A stretch of 64,000 nt of DNA, taken from Streptomyces sp. CA-278952. GTDB taxonomy: Bacteria; Actinomycetota; Actinomycetes; Streptomycetales; Streptomycetaceae. The translations under genes and the position numbers were made by a program. This document shows positions 1 through 8,552 of this stretch, one piece after another; positions within the stretch are counted from its first letter, which is position 1, and each line of letters starts with the position of its first letter. The notes beneath the pieces were generated by a model. It was not told the origin of the DNA and ran no database searches. It saw only the letters and a program-made list of their open reading frames with translations. The stretch spans positions 3,410,001 through 3,474,000 of the forward strand of contig NZ_CP112880.1 in assembly GCF_028747205.1 (NCBI RefSeq). Reading direction: 5' to 3'.

Positions 1-279
1 GACGGCCGCTGGCGCTACCAGGACATCGAATTCGTCGCCGAGGTGATCTCCCGGAGCACCGCCGCCAACGACTACGGCTCCAAGAAGGCCACCTACGCGC
101 TCGCCGGTGTCCCCGTCTACCTCATCGTCGATCCGTACACCGGCACCTGGCACCTGCACACCCTCCCGAAGGAGGACGAGTACCGCAGTGTCCTGAGTCT
201 CGACTTCGGCACCCCGGTCGACCTCTCCTCGACCGTCGTCGGCCTCGTCCTCGCGACCGACGCCTTCCCCCGCGACTGA
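1..279 (+). CDS. Uma2-family PD-(D/E)XK nuclease, C-terminal part (cut by window edge)
   Basis: Frame 1 is open from base 1 to a TGA ending at 279, so only the last 92 residues of a longer protein are present. The fragment carries the Uma2 core: an EVIS strand, then a KK pair and the closing segment VPVYLIVDP. These match the second, complete Uma2 gene at 50561-51175 (VEITS... VPMYLLIDR). The fold is that of PD-(D/E)XK nucleases; Uma2 proteins are abundant in Streptomyces and their cellular role is unproven. The Met at base 43 lies inside the domain and is not a believable start. The stop region is duplicated just downstream. Confidence 0.85.
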   Translation, partial: DGRWRYQDIEFVAEVISRSTAANDYGSKKATYALAGVPVYLIVDPYTGTWHLHTLPKEDEYRSVLSLDFGTPVDLSSTVVGLVLATDAFPRD

Positions 280-291
280 CCCGCGACTGAC
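270..291. repeat. 11-bp tandem duplication over a stop codon
   Basis: CCGCGACTGAC occurs twice back to back (270-280 and 281-291), with a partial third copy after it. The first copy contains the stop codon of the upstream Uma2 gene. Confidence 0.8.
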
Positions 292-331
292 CCGCGTCCG
301 CCCTGGCGACCGACCCCGCCCGGGCATACGA

Positions 332-368
332 GAACCGCCCTCCTCCCGGTCCGGGAGGAGGGCGGTTC
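332..368. terminator. bidirectional terminator hairpin
   Basis: GAACCGCCCTCCTCCCGG at 332-349 is followed after one base by its exact reverse complement (351-368), an 18-bp potential stem. It lies between two convergent genes (Uma2 ending at 279, the MFS gene ending at 377), so it can stop both. No U tract follows, as is common in Streptomyces. Confidence 0.8.
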
Positions 369-376
369 CGTGCGGG

Positions 377-1711
377 TCACGCCGCCGTCGCCAGCTGCTC
401 GCGCGGGACGAAGCGGACGTGCGGGCGGCCCGGGCGGAGGTCGACCTTCAGGCGGAGGCCGCCGACGCGGGCGAGGGCGAAGCCGACGCCCAGGGCGGCG
501 ACCACCGAGATCGCGCCGCCGGCCGCGAAGCCGGTTCGGGGGCCGTACGTGTCGCTGATCCAGCCGACGATCGGGGCGCCCACCGGCGTACCCCCGGCGA
601 AGACCATCATGTACAGGCTCATCACCCGGCCCCGCATCTCCGGGTCGGCGGCCATCTGGACGCTCGTGTTCGCGGTGATGTTCGTGGTCAGGCCGAGCAT
701 GCCGATCGGGACCAGCAGGATCGAGAACATCCAGACCGACGGGGACAGCGAGGCGGCGATCTCCAGCAGCCCGAACGCCGTGCCCGCGATCACCAGCATC
801 CGCAGCCGCGTGGAGCGGCGGCGGGCCGAGAGCAGCGCGCCGGCCAGCGAACCGGCCGCCATGAGGATGTTGAAGAACGAGTACAGGCCGGCGCCGCCGT
901 CGAAGATCTCGTCGGCGTAGGCGGTCAGCCAGATCGGGAAGTTGAAGCCGAACGTGCCGACGAAGCCGACCAGGACGATCGGCCAGATCAGCTCGGGGCG
1001 GCCCTTCACGTAGCGCAGGCCCTCGCGGAGCTGGCCCTTGGCGCGGGGGACGGTCACCGAGGCGTGCATCTCGTTGGTGCGCATCATCAGCAGGCCGACG
1101 AGCGGGGCCAGGAAGGAGAGGCCGTTGAGCAGGAAGGCCCAGCCACTGCCGACCGTGGTGATCAGGACGCCCGCGACGGCGGGGCCGATGAGCCGGGCGG
1201 ACTGGAAGTTCGCCGAGTTCAGGCTGACCGCGTTGCGCAGTTGCGCGGGGCCGACCATCTCGGAGACGAACGACTGACGGGCCGGGTTGTCGACGACGGT
1301 CACCATGCCGAGGAGGAAGGCGACCAGATAGACGTGCCAGACCTCCACGACACCGGACAGGGTCAGGACGGCCAGCGCGATGCCGCACAGGCCGAGCAGG
1401 GCCTGGCTGACGAGCAGTATCTGCCGCTTCGGCAGGCGGTCGGCTATGACGCCGCCGTACAGGCCGAAGAGGAGCATGGGGAGGAACTGGAGGGCCGTGG
1501 TGATGCCCACGGCCGTCGCGGAACCCGTCAGGCTCAGCACGAGCCAGTCCTGCGTGATGCGGGACATCCAGGTACCGGTGTTGGAGATCACGGCGCCCGT
1601 GGCGAACAGGCGGTAGTTACGGATCTTCAGCGACGAGAAGGTCCCGCCGGTCTTGCTCTCGTGGGTGGAAGTCGGTGCGGGGGCGGAGTCTGCTCCGGAT
1701 CCCGTACTCAA
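377..1711 (-). CDS. MFS drug/siderophore-type exporter (MFS_3 group)
   Basis: A 444-residue integral membrane protein with about 12 hydrophobic segments, typical for the major facilitator superfamily. After an early NTGTWMSRITQDWLVL segment comes the motif-A loop GGVIADRLPKR between TM2 and TM3, and DNPARQSFVSEMVG between later helices. This is the pattern of the EntS/MFS_3 exporter group; the substrate cannot be read from sequence. The start is TTG at 1711 with GAGGAGG about 9 bases upstream. It lies 135 bases downstream of a same-strand MarR gene, so it is probably the target of that regulator, perhaps as an operon. Drug efflux is inferred. Confidence 0.88.
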   Translation of the reverse strand: MSTGSGADSAPAPTSTHESKTGGTFSSLKIRNYRLFATGAVISNTGTWMSRITQDWLVLSLTGSATAVGITTALQFLPMLLFGLYGGVIADRLPKRQILLVSQALLGLCGIALAVLTLSGVVEVWHVYLVAFLLGMVTVVDNPARQSFVSEMVGPAQLRNAVSLNSANFQSARLIGPAVAGVLITTVGSGWAFLLNGLSFLAPLVGLLMMRTNEMHASVTVPRAKGQLREGLRYVKGRPELIWPIVLVGFVGTFGFNFPIWLTAYADEIFDGGAGLYSFFNILMAAGSLAGALLSARRRSTRLRMLVIAGTAFGLLEIAASLSPSVWMFSILLVPIGMLGLTTNITANTSVQMAADPEMRGRVMSLYMMVFAGGTPVGAPIVGWISDTYGPRTGFAAGGAISVVAALGVGFALARVGGLRLKVDLRPGRPHVRFVPREQLATAA

Positions 1712-1846
1712 AAGGGTTCGCCTCCTCGGGCGTCTGCGGCGTTCGGTCCGACGAGGACGTGACGACGGGCGCTCCGGCGGTGATCCGGGGCGGACCGGCT
1801 GGTGCTTCCGGTCCGGCGGCGGATCACCGTCGGCGCGCCCGCGGGG

Positions 1847-2287
1847 TCACAGGTGGGCGAGCTTCTCCAACACGGGCGCGGCGGCCCGAAGCGTCTCCCA
1901 CTCGTCCTCGTCCAGGCCCTCGGCGAGGTGGGACAGCCAGGCGTTCCGCTTGACGCGGCTCTCCGCGAGCATGGCCTCGGCCTGCTCGGTCTGGCTGACC
2001 CTCTTCTGCCGACGGTCATCGGGGTGCGGTTCCAGCCTGACCAACCCCTTCGCCTCCAGCAGCGCGACGATGCGGGTCATCGACGGGGGCTGCACGTGCT
2101 CCTTGCGGGCCAGCTCACCGGGGGTGGCCGAGCCGCAACGGGCAAGGGTGCCGAGCACCGACATCTCGGTGGGGCTCAGCGACTCGTCGACACGCTGGTG
2201 CTTCAGTCGACGGCCCAGCAGCATCACGGCGGAGCGAAGGGAGCTCACGGCGGCGGCACTGTCGCCGTCGTGGATCAGGTCAGGCAT
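1847..2287 (-). CDS. MarR-family transcriptional regulator
   Basis: A 146-residue protein with the MarR winged helix: TPGELARKEHVQPPSMTRIV is the helix-turn-helix and DDRRQKRVSQT is the start of the wing. Helices at both ends would form the dimer interface. MarR proteins repress neighbouring efflux or catabolic genes and release DNA on binding small phenolic ligands; the ligand here is unknown. The gene precedes the MFS exporter on the same strand. There is no Shine-Dalgarno in front of the ATG at 2287, but a TANNNT hexamer (TACGCT) sits just upstream, so a leaderless start is possible. An inverted repeat lies about 33 bases further upstream. Confidence 0.92.
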   Translation of the reverse strand: MPDLIHDGDSAAAVSSLRSAVMLLGRRLKHQRVDESLSPTEMSVLGTLARCGSATPGELARKEHVQPPSMTRIVALLEAKGLVRLEPHPDDRRQKRVSQTEQAEAMLAESRVKRNAWLSHLAEGLDEDEWETLRAAAPVLEKLAHL

Positions 2288-2319
2288 GTTTGTTAGCGTA
2301 ACTCATTACCCAAACTAAA

Positions 2320-2334
2320 TACCACCCGGTGGTA
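2320..2334. promoter_or_regulatory. inverted repeat, candidate MarR operator
   Basis: TACCACC-C-GGTGGTA is an inverted repeat with 7-base arms around one base, about 33 bases upstream of the marR start. A looser TTAG...CTAA pair surrounds the promoter closer to the gene. MarR dimers bind palindromes of this size, so autoregulation is likely; this is inference from position and symmetry. Confidence 0.5.
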
Positions 2335-2421
2335 CACGCGCGAGAAACCGATCACCCGAACGAGTGAGTTAGAAGCGGAAAGTGACGCGGAGAACGCCCC
2401 GGGGCGGCGACCCTGCTGACC

Positions 2422-2631
2422 ATGGGATCGACAGTGCTCAGCCTGCGGATAGACGGTGAGCTGCTCGACCGGCTCCGGCAGCACGCCGCGAAACGCGGAA
2501 TGAGCGTCCAGGACTATGTGGTCCGGACGCTCATTCGCGACGACTTCGACGAACGCTTCACGGCGGCCGTCGAGGAGACGGAGAAGTTCTACGGCGACGC
2601 CCGAGGGAGCGTGACGCCACCGATCACGTGA
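2422..2631 (+). CDS. small ribbon-helix-helix-like protein
   Basis: A 69-residue protein starting MGSTVLSLRIDGELLDRLRQ, followed by KRGMSVQDYVVRTLIR and an acidic, Glu-rich tail. A short basic/hydrophobic strand plus two helices is the layout of CopG/Arc DNA-binding proteins or of antitoxins. No toxin gene is adjacent: upstream is a divergent marR and downstream a convergent purine permease. The ribosome-binding site is weak. It may be an orphan antitoxin or a small regulator. The last bases and stop are echoed 38 bases downstream, at the stop of the next gene. Confidence 0.65.
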   Translation: MGSTVLSLRIDGELLDRLRQHAAKRGMSVQDYVVRTLIRDDFDERFTAAVEETEKFYGDARGSVTPPIT

Positions 2632-2661
2632 GACCGGCCGGCGGCATCACGGCGAAACCGA

Positions 2662-4116
2662 TCACGTCAGGCCGAGCGCCGGCATCGCGTAGTAGAAGAC
2701 GAACACCGCCGAGACCACGTACATGGCCACCGGCACCTCACGGCCGCGCCCGGCCACCAGGCGCAGCACGGAGAAGGCGACGAAGCCGATGCCGATGCCG
2801 TTGGTGATCGAGTACGTGAACGGCATCATCACCATCGCGAGGAACGCCGGGACCGCGAGCGTGTAGTCGCTCCAGTCGATGTCCCGCACCGAGCCCGCGA
2901 TGATCAGGAAGCCGACCGCCAGCAGGGCGGGGGTGGCCGCCTGCGACGGGACCATGGTCGCCAGCGGTGTGAGGAACAGCGCCACCGAGAAGAGCAGACC
3001 GGTCACCACGCTCGCCAGTCCGGTGCGGGCGCCTTCGCCGACGCCCGCGGTGGACTCCACGAAGCACGTGGTGGCGGAGGAGGAGCTGCCGCCGCCCGCG
3101 GCGACCGCGATGCCGTCCACGAACAGCACCTTGTTGATGCCGGGGAAGTTGCCTTCCTGGTCCATCAGCTTCGCCTCGTCGCCGACGCCCAGAATGGTGC
3201 CCATCGCGTCGAAGAAGCAGGACAGCAGCACGGTGAAGACGAACAGGGCCCCGGTCAGGACGCCGACCTTCTCGAAGCCGCCGAACAGGCTGACCTCGCC
3301 GAGCAGCCCGAAGTCCGGCGCCGAGACCGGGTTGCCCGGCCAGGCGGGCGTCGTCAGGCCCCACGACCCGTCGGGCAGGTCGGCCACCGCGTCGATGACC
3401 AGGGCGAGAGCCGTCATGGCGATGATCGAGATCAGGATCGCGCCGGGCACCTTGCGCACGATCAGCGCGAGCGTGAGCAGCGCGCCGAGGACGAAGACGA
3501 GCACCGGCCAGCCGTCGAGGTGGCCGCTGCCGCCGAGCTGGAGCGGCACGGTGGTGTGCGCGGCGTCCGGCATGCGCGAGACGAAGCCCGAGTCGACGAG
3601 ACCGATCATCAGGATGAAGAGGCCGATGCCGATCGCGATGCCCTTGCGGAGCGACTTGGGCACGGCGTTCATCACGCGTTCCCGCAGCCCGGTGGCGACC
3701 AGCAGCATCACCACGATGCCCGCGAGGACGACCATGCCCATCGCGTCCGGCCAGCTCATCCGGGGAGCGAGCTGGAGCGCGACGACCGTGTTGACGCCGA
3801 GACCGGCGGCGAGTGCGATCGGCACGTTGCCGATGACGCCCATCAGCAGGGTGGAGAAGGCGGCGGAGAGCACGGTGGCGGTGACCAGCTGGCCGTTGTC
3901 GAGCTGGTTGCCGTACATGTCCTTCGCGCTGCCCAGGATGATCGGGTTGAGCACGATGATGTACGCCATCGCGAAGAACGTGGCGAATCCGCCGCGGAAC
4001 TCGCGGGCGACGGTCGACCCCCGCTCGGAGATCTTGAAGAACCGGTCCAGGCTGCCCTGGGACTGCGGAGTCGCGGGGGGCGGGGAGTCGACCGGAGCGG
4101 TGGCCGAGGGGGGCAT
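2662..4116 (-). CDS. NCS2/AzgA-type purine (adenine/guanine/hypoxanthine) permease
   Basis: A 484-residue membrane protein with roughly 12-14 hydrophobic segments. Features of the AzgA branch of NCS2 transporters are the early NPIILG and the conserved SSSSATTCFVESTAGVGEG stretch, which contains the substrate-site residues. Members import purine bases by proton symport. Start is ATG 4116 with GAGGT six bases upstream. The gene is divergent from the DUF2530 gene and shares the 212-base spacer 4117-4328, where I see no clear palindrome or riboswitch fold. Substrate specificity within the purines is not decidable here. Confidence 0.9.
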   Translation of the reverse strand: MPPSATAPVDSPPPATPQSQGSLDRFFKISERGSTVAREFRGGFATFFAMAYIIVLNPIILGSAKDMYGNQLDNGQLVTATVLSAAFSTLLMGVIGNVPIALAAGLGVNTVVALQLAPRMSWPDAMGMVVLAGIVVMLLVATGLRERVMNAVPKSLRKGIAIGIGLFILMIGLVDSGFVSRMPDAAHTTVPLQLGGSGHLDGWPVLVFVLGALLTLALIVRKVPGAILISIIAMTALALVIDAVADLPDGSWGLTTPAWPGNPVSAPDFGLLGEVSLFGGFEKVGVLTGALFVFTVLLSCFFDAMGTILGVGDEAKLMDQEGNFPGINKVLFVDGIAVAAGGGSSSSATTCFVESTAGVGEGARTGLASVVTGLLFSVALFLTPLATMVPSQAATPALLAVGFLIIAGSVRDIDWSDYTLAVPAFLAMVMMPFTYSITNGIGIGFVAFSVLRLVAGRGREVPVAMYVVSAVFVFYYAMPALGLT

Positions 4117-4328
4117 GGGTGACCTCAGTCGTACGTAGAGGGGTGGGCGCTATGGGACAGAAGGCGATCGAAATTGGATGTTCAGACGAACGAATCGAGC
4201 CAACCCAAAGCAGATTCAGTATGAATACATGAAGCGAAGATCGCTATCTCCGCGCGTAGACCCGCGTGGCCCCTTGGGCCGACCGGGCCGTACACCCCCC
4301 GATCAGGTGGGCCCCATACACTGAACTC

Positions 4329-4661
4329 ATGGAGAAGTGGACACCGAAGCACGAGGCGCCCGAACCCCTGGAGGGCCCCGTCGTCGCCACCGTCGTCGGC
4401 GGCACGATCCTCTGGTTCGTCCTCTTCCTCGCCCAGCTCCCCTTCTACGGCTGGTTCGCCGACCGCGGCCACACCTGGTGGGTGTGGACCCCGCTGGCCG
4501 GCGCCGGGCTCGGCCTGATCGGCATCTGGTACGTCCGGGGGCGCGACGCCGCCCTCAAGCGGCACGCGGCCGCGGTCGAGGCCAAGGACGCCGCAGGGGC
4601 CGCGGCGACCGACGGCGCGCTGGGCGGCGACCCGGCGGGCCGCGCCGACCGGACCGCCTGA
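4329..4661 (+). CDS. DUF2530 membrane protein
   Basis: A 110-residue protein matching the actinobacterial DUF2530 pattern. A short N-terminus (EKWTPKHEAPEPLEGP) is followed by two hydrophobic helices (about residues 19-42 and 55-75), then a charged, alanine-rich cytoplasmic tail. Function is unknown; the family is often next to NCS2 permeases, as here. I chose ATG 4329 over the upstream in-frame Met at 4266 because the conserved part begins there and a TACACT hexamer ends six bases before it, suggesting a leaderless transcript. Confidence 0.82.
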   Translation: MEKWTPKHEAPEPLEGPVVATVVGGTILWFVLFLAQLPFYGWFADRGHTWWVWTPLAGAGLGLIGIWYVRGRDAALKRHAAAVEAKDAAGAAATDGALGGDPAGRADRTA

Positions 4662-4785
4662 CTCCGTCCCCGTAGGACACCCCGCGAAGCCCTCGTACGA
4701 CCACGGGACCGTCTTCGTCCTCCCCTGGTCGGATCTTCGACCCTCCGGTGGGTGATTCGGCGCGCCCGCCCGTACCGTCGGAACC

Positions 4786-7353
4786 ATGACGCAGCGGGCA
4801 CTCGACTCCTCCGGGGAGCAGACCCCCGGGACCTCCCGGCCGGCCATGATCGACGCGGGGGCGGAACTCGACCCCGTGCACCCCATGAAGCCACCGCCGG
4901 CCCGTCGGCCGGACGGGCTGAGCACCGCCGAGGTCGCCGAACGGGTCGCGCGCGGCGAGGTCAACGACGTACCCGTACGTTCCTCGCGCTCGGTCACCGA
5001 GATCGTCCGGGCCAACGTCCTCACCCGGTTCAACCTGATCATCGGCGTGCTCTGGGTGATCATGTTGTTCGTCGCGCCGATCCAGGACAGCCTCTTCGGC
5101 TTCGTGATCGTCGCCAACACCGGCATCGGCATCATCCAGGAGTGGCGGGCCAAGAAGACCCTGGACAGCCTCGCGGTGATCGGCGAGGCGAAGCCGACCG
5201 TGCGGCGCGACGGGGCCGCCGCCGAGATCTCCACCTCCGAGATCGTCCTCGGCGACCTGATCGAGCTCGGTCCCGGGGACAAGGTGGTCGTGGACGGCAC
5301 GGTCGCCGAGGCCGACAGCCTGGAGATCGACGAGTCGCTCCTCACCGGGGAGGCCGACCCGGTGGTCAAGCAGGCCGGCGACCCGGTGATGTCCGGCAGC
5401 TTCGTCGTCGCGGGCGGCGGCGCGTTCACCGCGACCAAGGTGGGCCGCGAGGCGTATGCCGCACAGCTCGCCGAGGAGGCGTCGCGCTTCACGCTCGTCC
5501 ACTCGGAGCTGCGCAGCGGCATCAGCACGATCCTGAAGTACGTCACCTGGATGATGGTGCCGACCGCGATCGGGCTGATCATCAGCCAGCTGGTCGTGAA
5601 GGACAACAACTTCAAGGACTCCGTCGCCCGGACCGTCGGCGGCATCGTCCCGATGATCCCGGAGGGCCTGGTCCTCCTCACCTCCGTCGCCTTCGCCATC
5701 GGCGTCGTACGGCTGGGCCGCAAGCAGTGCCTGGTGCAGGAGCTGCCCGCGATCGAGGGCCTCGCCCGGGTCGACGTCGTCTGCCTGGACAAGACGGGGA
5801 CCCTCACCGAGGGCGGCATGGACGTCACGGAGGTCCGGCCGCTCAACGGGAGCGACGAGGCGTACGTGACGCGGGTGCTGGGGGCGTTCGGCTCCTCGGA
5901 CCCACGGCCCAACGCCAGCCTCCAGGCCATCATCGACGCGTATCCGGCGGGAGGCGGAGACGCGCCCCCGGCGGGCGGTGGCGGCGTGCTCCCGGTGGCC
6001 GACGGCGCCGGGCTCCCGGCGGCCGACGGTGCCGCGCTCCCGGCCGCCGGCGGCGGCGTGGAGGGCTGGACGGTCACCGACGCGATGCCGTTCTCCTCCG
6101 CGCGCAAGTACAGCGGCGCGGCGTTCGCCGAGGCCGACGGAACGGCCTCCGCGTGGCTGCTCGGCGCCCCCGACGTCCTGCTGTCCGAGGGCGACGCGAC
6201 CCTCACCGAGATCGAGCACCTCAACGAGCAGGGCCTGCGGGTGCTGCTGCTGGCCCGCGCCCAGGGCGAGCTGAACGCTCCCGGCGCGGCGGCCGGAGCC
6301 GCCCCCACCGCCCTGGTCGTCCTGGAACAGCGGCTGCGGCCGGACGCGGGCGACACGCTCGCCTACTTCGCCGACCAGAACGTGGCCACCAAGGTCATCT
6401 CCGGCGACAACGCGGTCTCGGTCGGCGCGGTCGCCGGGAAGCTGGGCCTCGCGGGCGCCGAGAACACGCTGGACGCCCGCAGGCTGCCCACCGATCCGGA
6501 CGAGATGGCCACGGCCATGGAACAGAACGCGGTCTTCGGCCGGGTCACCCCGCAGCAGAAGCGGGACATGGTGGCCGCCCTCCAGTCGCGCGGCCACACG
6601 GTCGCCATGACGGGCGACGGTGTGAACGACGTCCTCGCCCTCAAGGACGCCGACATCGGCGTCTCGATGGGCTCGGGCTCGGAGGCGACGCGGGCGGTGG
6701 CGCAGATCGTGCTGCTGAACAACAGCTTCGCGACGCTGCCCTCGGTGGTCGCCGAGGGCCGCCGGGTGATCGGCAACATCACCCGCGTCGCGACGCTCTT
6801 CCTCACCAAGACGGTCTACTCCGTGCTGCTGGCGATCCTGGTGGTCTGCACCCAGGTGGAGTACCCGTTCCTGCCGAGGCACCTGACCCTGCTGTCGACG
6901 CTGACCATCGGCGTCCCCGCGTTCTTCCTGGCGCTCGCGCCCAATAAGGAAAGGGCCCAGCCCCACTTCGTACGCCGGGTCATGCGGTACGCGATCCCCT
7001 CGGGCGTCATCGCGGCGACGGCCACCTTCACGACGTACCTCGTGGCGCGACACCACTACAGCGGCGAGGGCGCGCTGGCGGCCGAGACGAGCGCCGCGAC
7101 GCTGACGCTGTTCCTGGTCTCGATGTGGGTCCTGGCGATCATCGCGCGCCCGTACACCTGGTGGCGCGTCGGCCTGGTGGCGGCGATGGGGCTCGGCTTC
7201 CTGATCGTGCTCGTGGTGCCGTGGCTCCAGGACTTCTTCGCGCTGAAGCTGGTCGGCACGACCATGCCGTGGACGGCGGTCGGCATCGCGGTGGCGGCGG
7301 CCGCCCTGCTGGAGTTCGTCTGGCGCTGGGTGGGGCGGCGCTTCGGGATGTAG
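4786..7353 (+). CDS. P-type cation-transporting ATPase, CtpE-like
   Basis: An 855-residue P-type ATPase. The phosphorylation motif DKTGTLT has its Asp at residue 335; the hinge TGDGVND is at 609-615; the membrane motif PMIPEG ends at 294; the actuator loop reads LTGEA (186-190), with Ala where TGES has Ser. There is no N-terminal metal-binding domain and about ten TM segments. PMIPEG and overall form fit CtpE of mycobacteria, reported as a calcium importer, rather than P1B metal pumps. Residues 386-426 are a Gly/Ala/Pro-rich insert in the nucleotide-binding domain, made by a 24-bp tandem repeat. ATG 4786 has TACCGT seven bases upstream and no ribosome-binding site, so it is probably leaderless. 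The ion is inferred. Confidence 0.88.
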   Translation: MTQRALDSSGEQTPGTSRPAMIDAGAELDPVHPMKPPPARRPDGLSTAEVAERVARGEVNDVPVRSSRSVTEIVRANVLTRFNLIIGVLWVIMLFVAPIQDSLFGFVIVANTGIGIIQEWRAKKTLDSLAVIGEAKPTVRRDGAAAEISTSEIVLGDLIELGPGDKVVVDGTVAEADSLEIDESLLTGEADPVVKQAGDPVMSGSFVVAGGGAFTATKVGREAYAAQLAEEASRFTLVHSELRSGISTILKYVTWMMVPTAIGLIISQLVVKDNNFKDSVARTVGGIVPMIPEGLVLLTSVAFAIGVVRLGRKQCLVQELPAIEGLARVDVVCLDKTGTLTEGGMDVTEVRPLNGSDEAYVTRVLGAFGSSDPRPNASLQAIIDAYPAGGGDAPPAGGGGVLPVADGAGLPAADGAALPAAGGGVEGWTVTDAMPFSSARKYSGAAFAEADGTASAWLLGAPDVLLSEGDATLTEIEHLNEQGLRVLLLARAQGELNAPGAAAGAAPTALVVLEQRLRPDAGDTLAYFADQNVATKVISGDNAVSVGAVAGKLGLAGAENTLDARRLPTDPDEMATAMEQNAVFGRVTPQQKRDMVAALQSRGHTVAMTGDGVNDVLALKDADIGVSMGSGSEATRAVAQIVLLNNSFATLPSVVAEGRRVIGNITRVATLFLTKTVYSVLLAILVVCTQVEYPFLPRHLTLLSTLTIGVPAFFLALAPNKERAQPHFVRRVMRYAIPSGVIAATATFTTYLVARHHYSGEGALAAETSAATLTLFLVSMWVLAIIARPYTWWRVGLVAAMGLGFLIVLVVPWLQDFFALKLVGTTMPWTAVGIAVAAAALLEFVWRWVGRRFGM
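5989..6060 (+). repeat. 24-bp x3 in-frame tandem repeat in the P-type ATPase gene
   Basis: Three imperfect 24-bp units, each beginning CTCCCGG, at 5989-6012, 6013-6036 and 6037-6060. They encode LP-V/A-ADGA-type repeats and keep the reading frame, so the insert can change length in 8-residue steps. Confidence 0.85.
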
Positions 7354-7369
7354 ATGCGGGCGCGGACAG

Positions 7370-7413
7370 CCGGAAGCCCCCGGGAGGACCGTTGTCCTCC
7401 CGGGGGCTTCCGG
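7370..7413. terminator. strong bidirectional terminator hairpin
   Basis: A perfect 20-bp stem (7370-7389 with 7394-7413) around the loop CGTT. It sits between the ends of two convergent genes, the P-type ATPase (7353) and the secreted protein (7433). Confidence 0.9.
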
Positions 7414-7432
7414 GCGCTTCCGACTGTCCGGA

Positions 7433-8314
7433 CTACTTCACGTCGAGGTAGTCGCCCTTGGCCGAGACGGCCGGGGTGGTGGACGTACCGCCGAAGCTGT
7501 AGCGCCAGTAGCCGTCGGCCGAGGCCTTGACGGTGGTCTTCAGGGTGCCGGTGGAGCTCGTCTTGACGGTCTTGACCGTCGTGTAGCTCTTGGCGCCCTT
7601 CTTCTTGAACTGGAGCTTCACGGGCTGCTTGGTGTAGCCCTTGTACGTGTTGGTGTCCCAGTTGGCGCGCGTGAGCTTGCCGGTGACCGTGATGGTCTTG
7701 CCCTTCTTCACGGGCTCCGGGGAGGCGTTGACGGTCAGCTTGGAGAACCGCTGGACGCGGGTCTTCGCCTGGGTGTCGTTCCAGATGAAGTCCTGGTCGC
7801 TGCCGGTGGCCGCGAGCGCTCCGGCGCCGACCTTCCAGGTGCCGGCGAGGCTGCTCGTGTAGAGGTCGTCGGATCGCGGGTCGACCGTGATCGAGACGGT
7901 GCAGGTGGAGGTGGTCGGGTCGGCCGAGACCTTGCAGCTGCCGAACTCCTGGGTGGGAGCGAGGAAACCGTCGACCTCGTCGATGTGACCGTGCCACAGG
8001 TAGGCGAACGCGTCGGCGATGCCGGAAGGCGACGAGGCCGTGATCGCGACGGTGAACTTCTTCTTGGACTGCGTGCCGACCACGATGTCCTTGCCGCCGT
8101 TGACGACGACCTTCTTGATCACGGGCGTCTCGGCCGCCTTGGCGGCGCGGGCCCTGGCGGCGGGCGCGCCGCCGGGCTCGGAGGCGAAGACGTCGGCGCC
8201 GGACGGCACGCTCAGACCGGCGTCGGGCTTCTCGTCGGCCTGGACGGCCGGTACTGCGAGAGCGGAAAGGGCCAGGGCGCCGGTGACGGCAGCCACGGTG
8301 GCACGAATACGCAT
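7433..8314 (-). CDS. secreted protein with Ig-like beta domains
   Basis: A 293-residue protein. I start it at ATG 8314, where a clean Sec signal peptide begins (MRIRATVAAVTGALALSALA, cleavage likely after AVQA). The rest is rich in Lys, Thr, Val and Ser: an N-terminal beta region followed by segments such as KKGKTITVTGKLTRA and KKKGAKSYTTVKTVKTSSTG, which resemble the Ig-like repeats of Streptomyces secreted proteins (DUF5707-type or so-called calcium-binding proteins, from memory). No catalytic motif is visible. It is an exported, probably surface-exposed structural or binding protein of unknown role. Confidence 0.75.
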   Translation of the reverse strand: MRIRATVAAVTGALALSALAVPAVQADEKPDAGLSVPSGADVFASEPGGAPAARARAAKAAETPVIKKVVVNGGKDIVVGTQSKKKFTVAITASSPSGIADAFAYLWHGHIDEVDGFLAPTQEFGSCKVSADPTTSTCTVSITVDPRSDDLYTSSLAGTWKVGAGALAATGSDQDFIWNDTQAKTRVQRFSKLTVNASPEPVKKGKTITVTGKLTRANWDTNTYKGYTKQPVKLQFKKKGAKSYTTVKTVKTSSTGTLKTTVKASADGYWRYSFGGTSTTPAVSAKGDYLDVK

Positions 8315-8462
8315 GTGTCCCCAAGTGGAGAAGGGGCCCCGGGGCGCGCTTGCGTCGTCAGCCCGGCGGGGCCCATCTGATCCATGAGCCTCTTGGCTCA
8401 CAGGAACAGACGGGCGAACAAGGTGAACGGTTGTGCGAACCTGTGACTTTTCTGTGAACCCG

Positions 8463-8549
8463 CAGCTCACTGCCGGGAACCTGGGCAGCTCACTGCCCGG
8501 AAACTTGGGCAGCGAGCCGGCTCACCAGCTCACTGCCGGGAACCTCCGG
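8463..8549. repeat. three copies of a ~23-bp repeat past a gene end
   Basis: CAGCTCACTGCCGGGAACCT and close variants occur at 8463-8485, 8486-8509 and 8526-8549, directly beyond the stop codon of the large GHKL gene (minus strand, stop at 8553). The first two are adjacent and the third is separated by 16 bases. Confidence 0.8.
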
Positions 8550-8552
8550 CCC

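Noticed and set aside
2422..2631. Two-gene toxin-antitoxin module with the ribbon-helix-helix protein
   Set aside because: No toxin-like reading frame lies beside it on the same strand.
4117..4328. Purine riboswitch before the purine permease
   Set aside because: No conserved junction sequence or stem pattern is recognisable; the divergent spacer is unremarkable apart from a TACACT hexamer.
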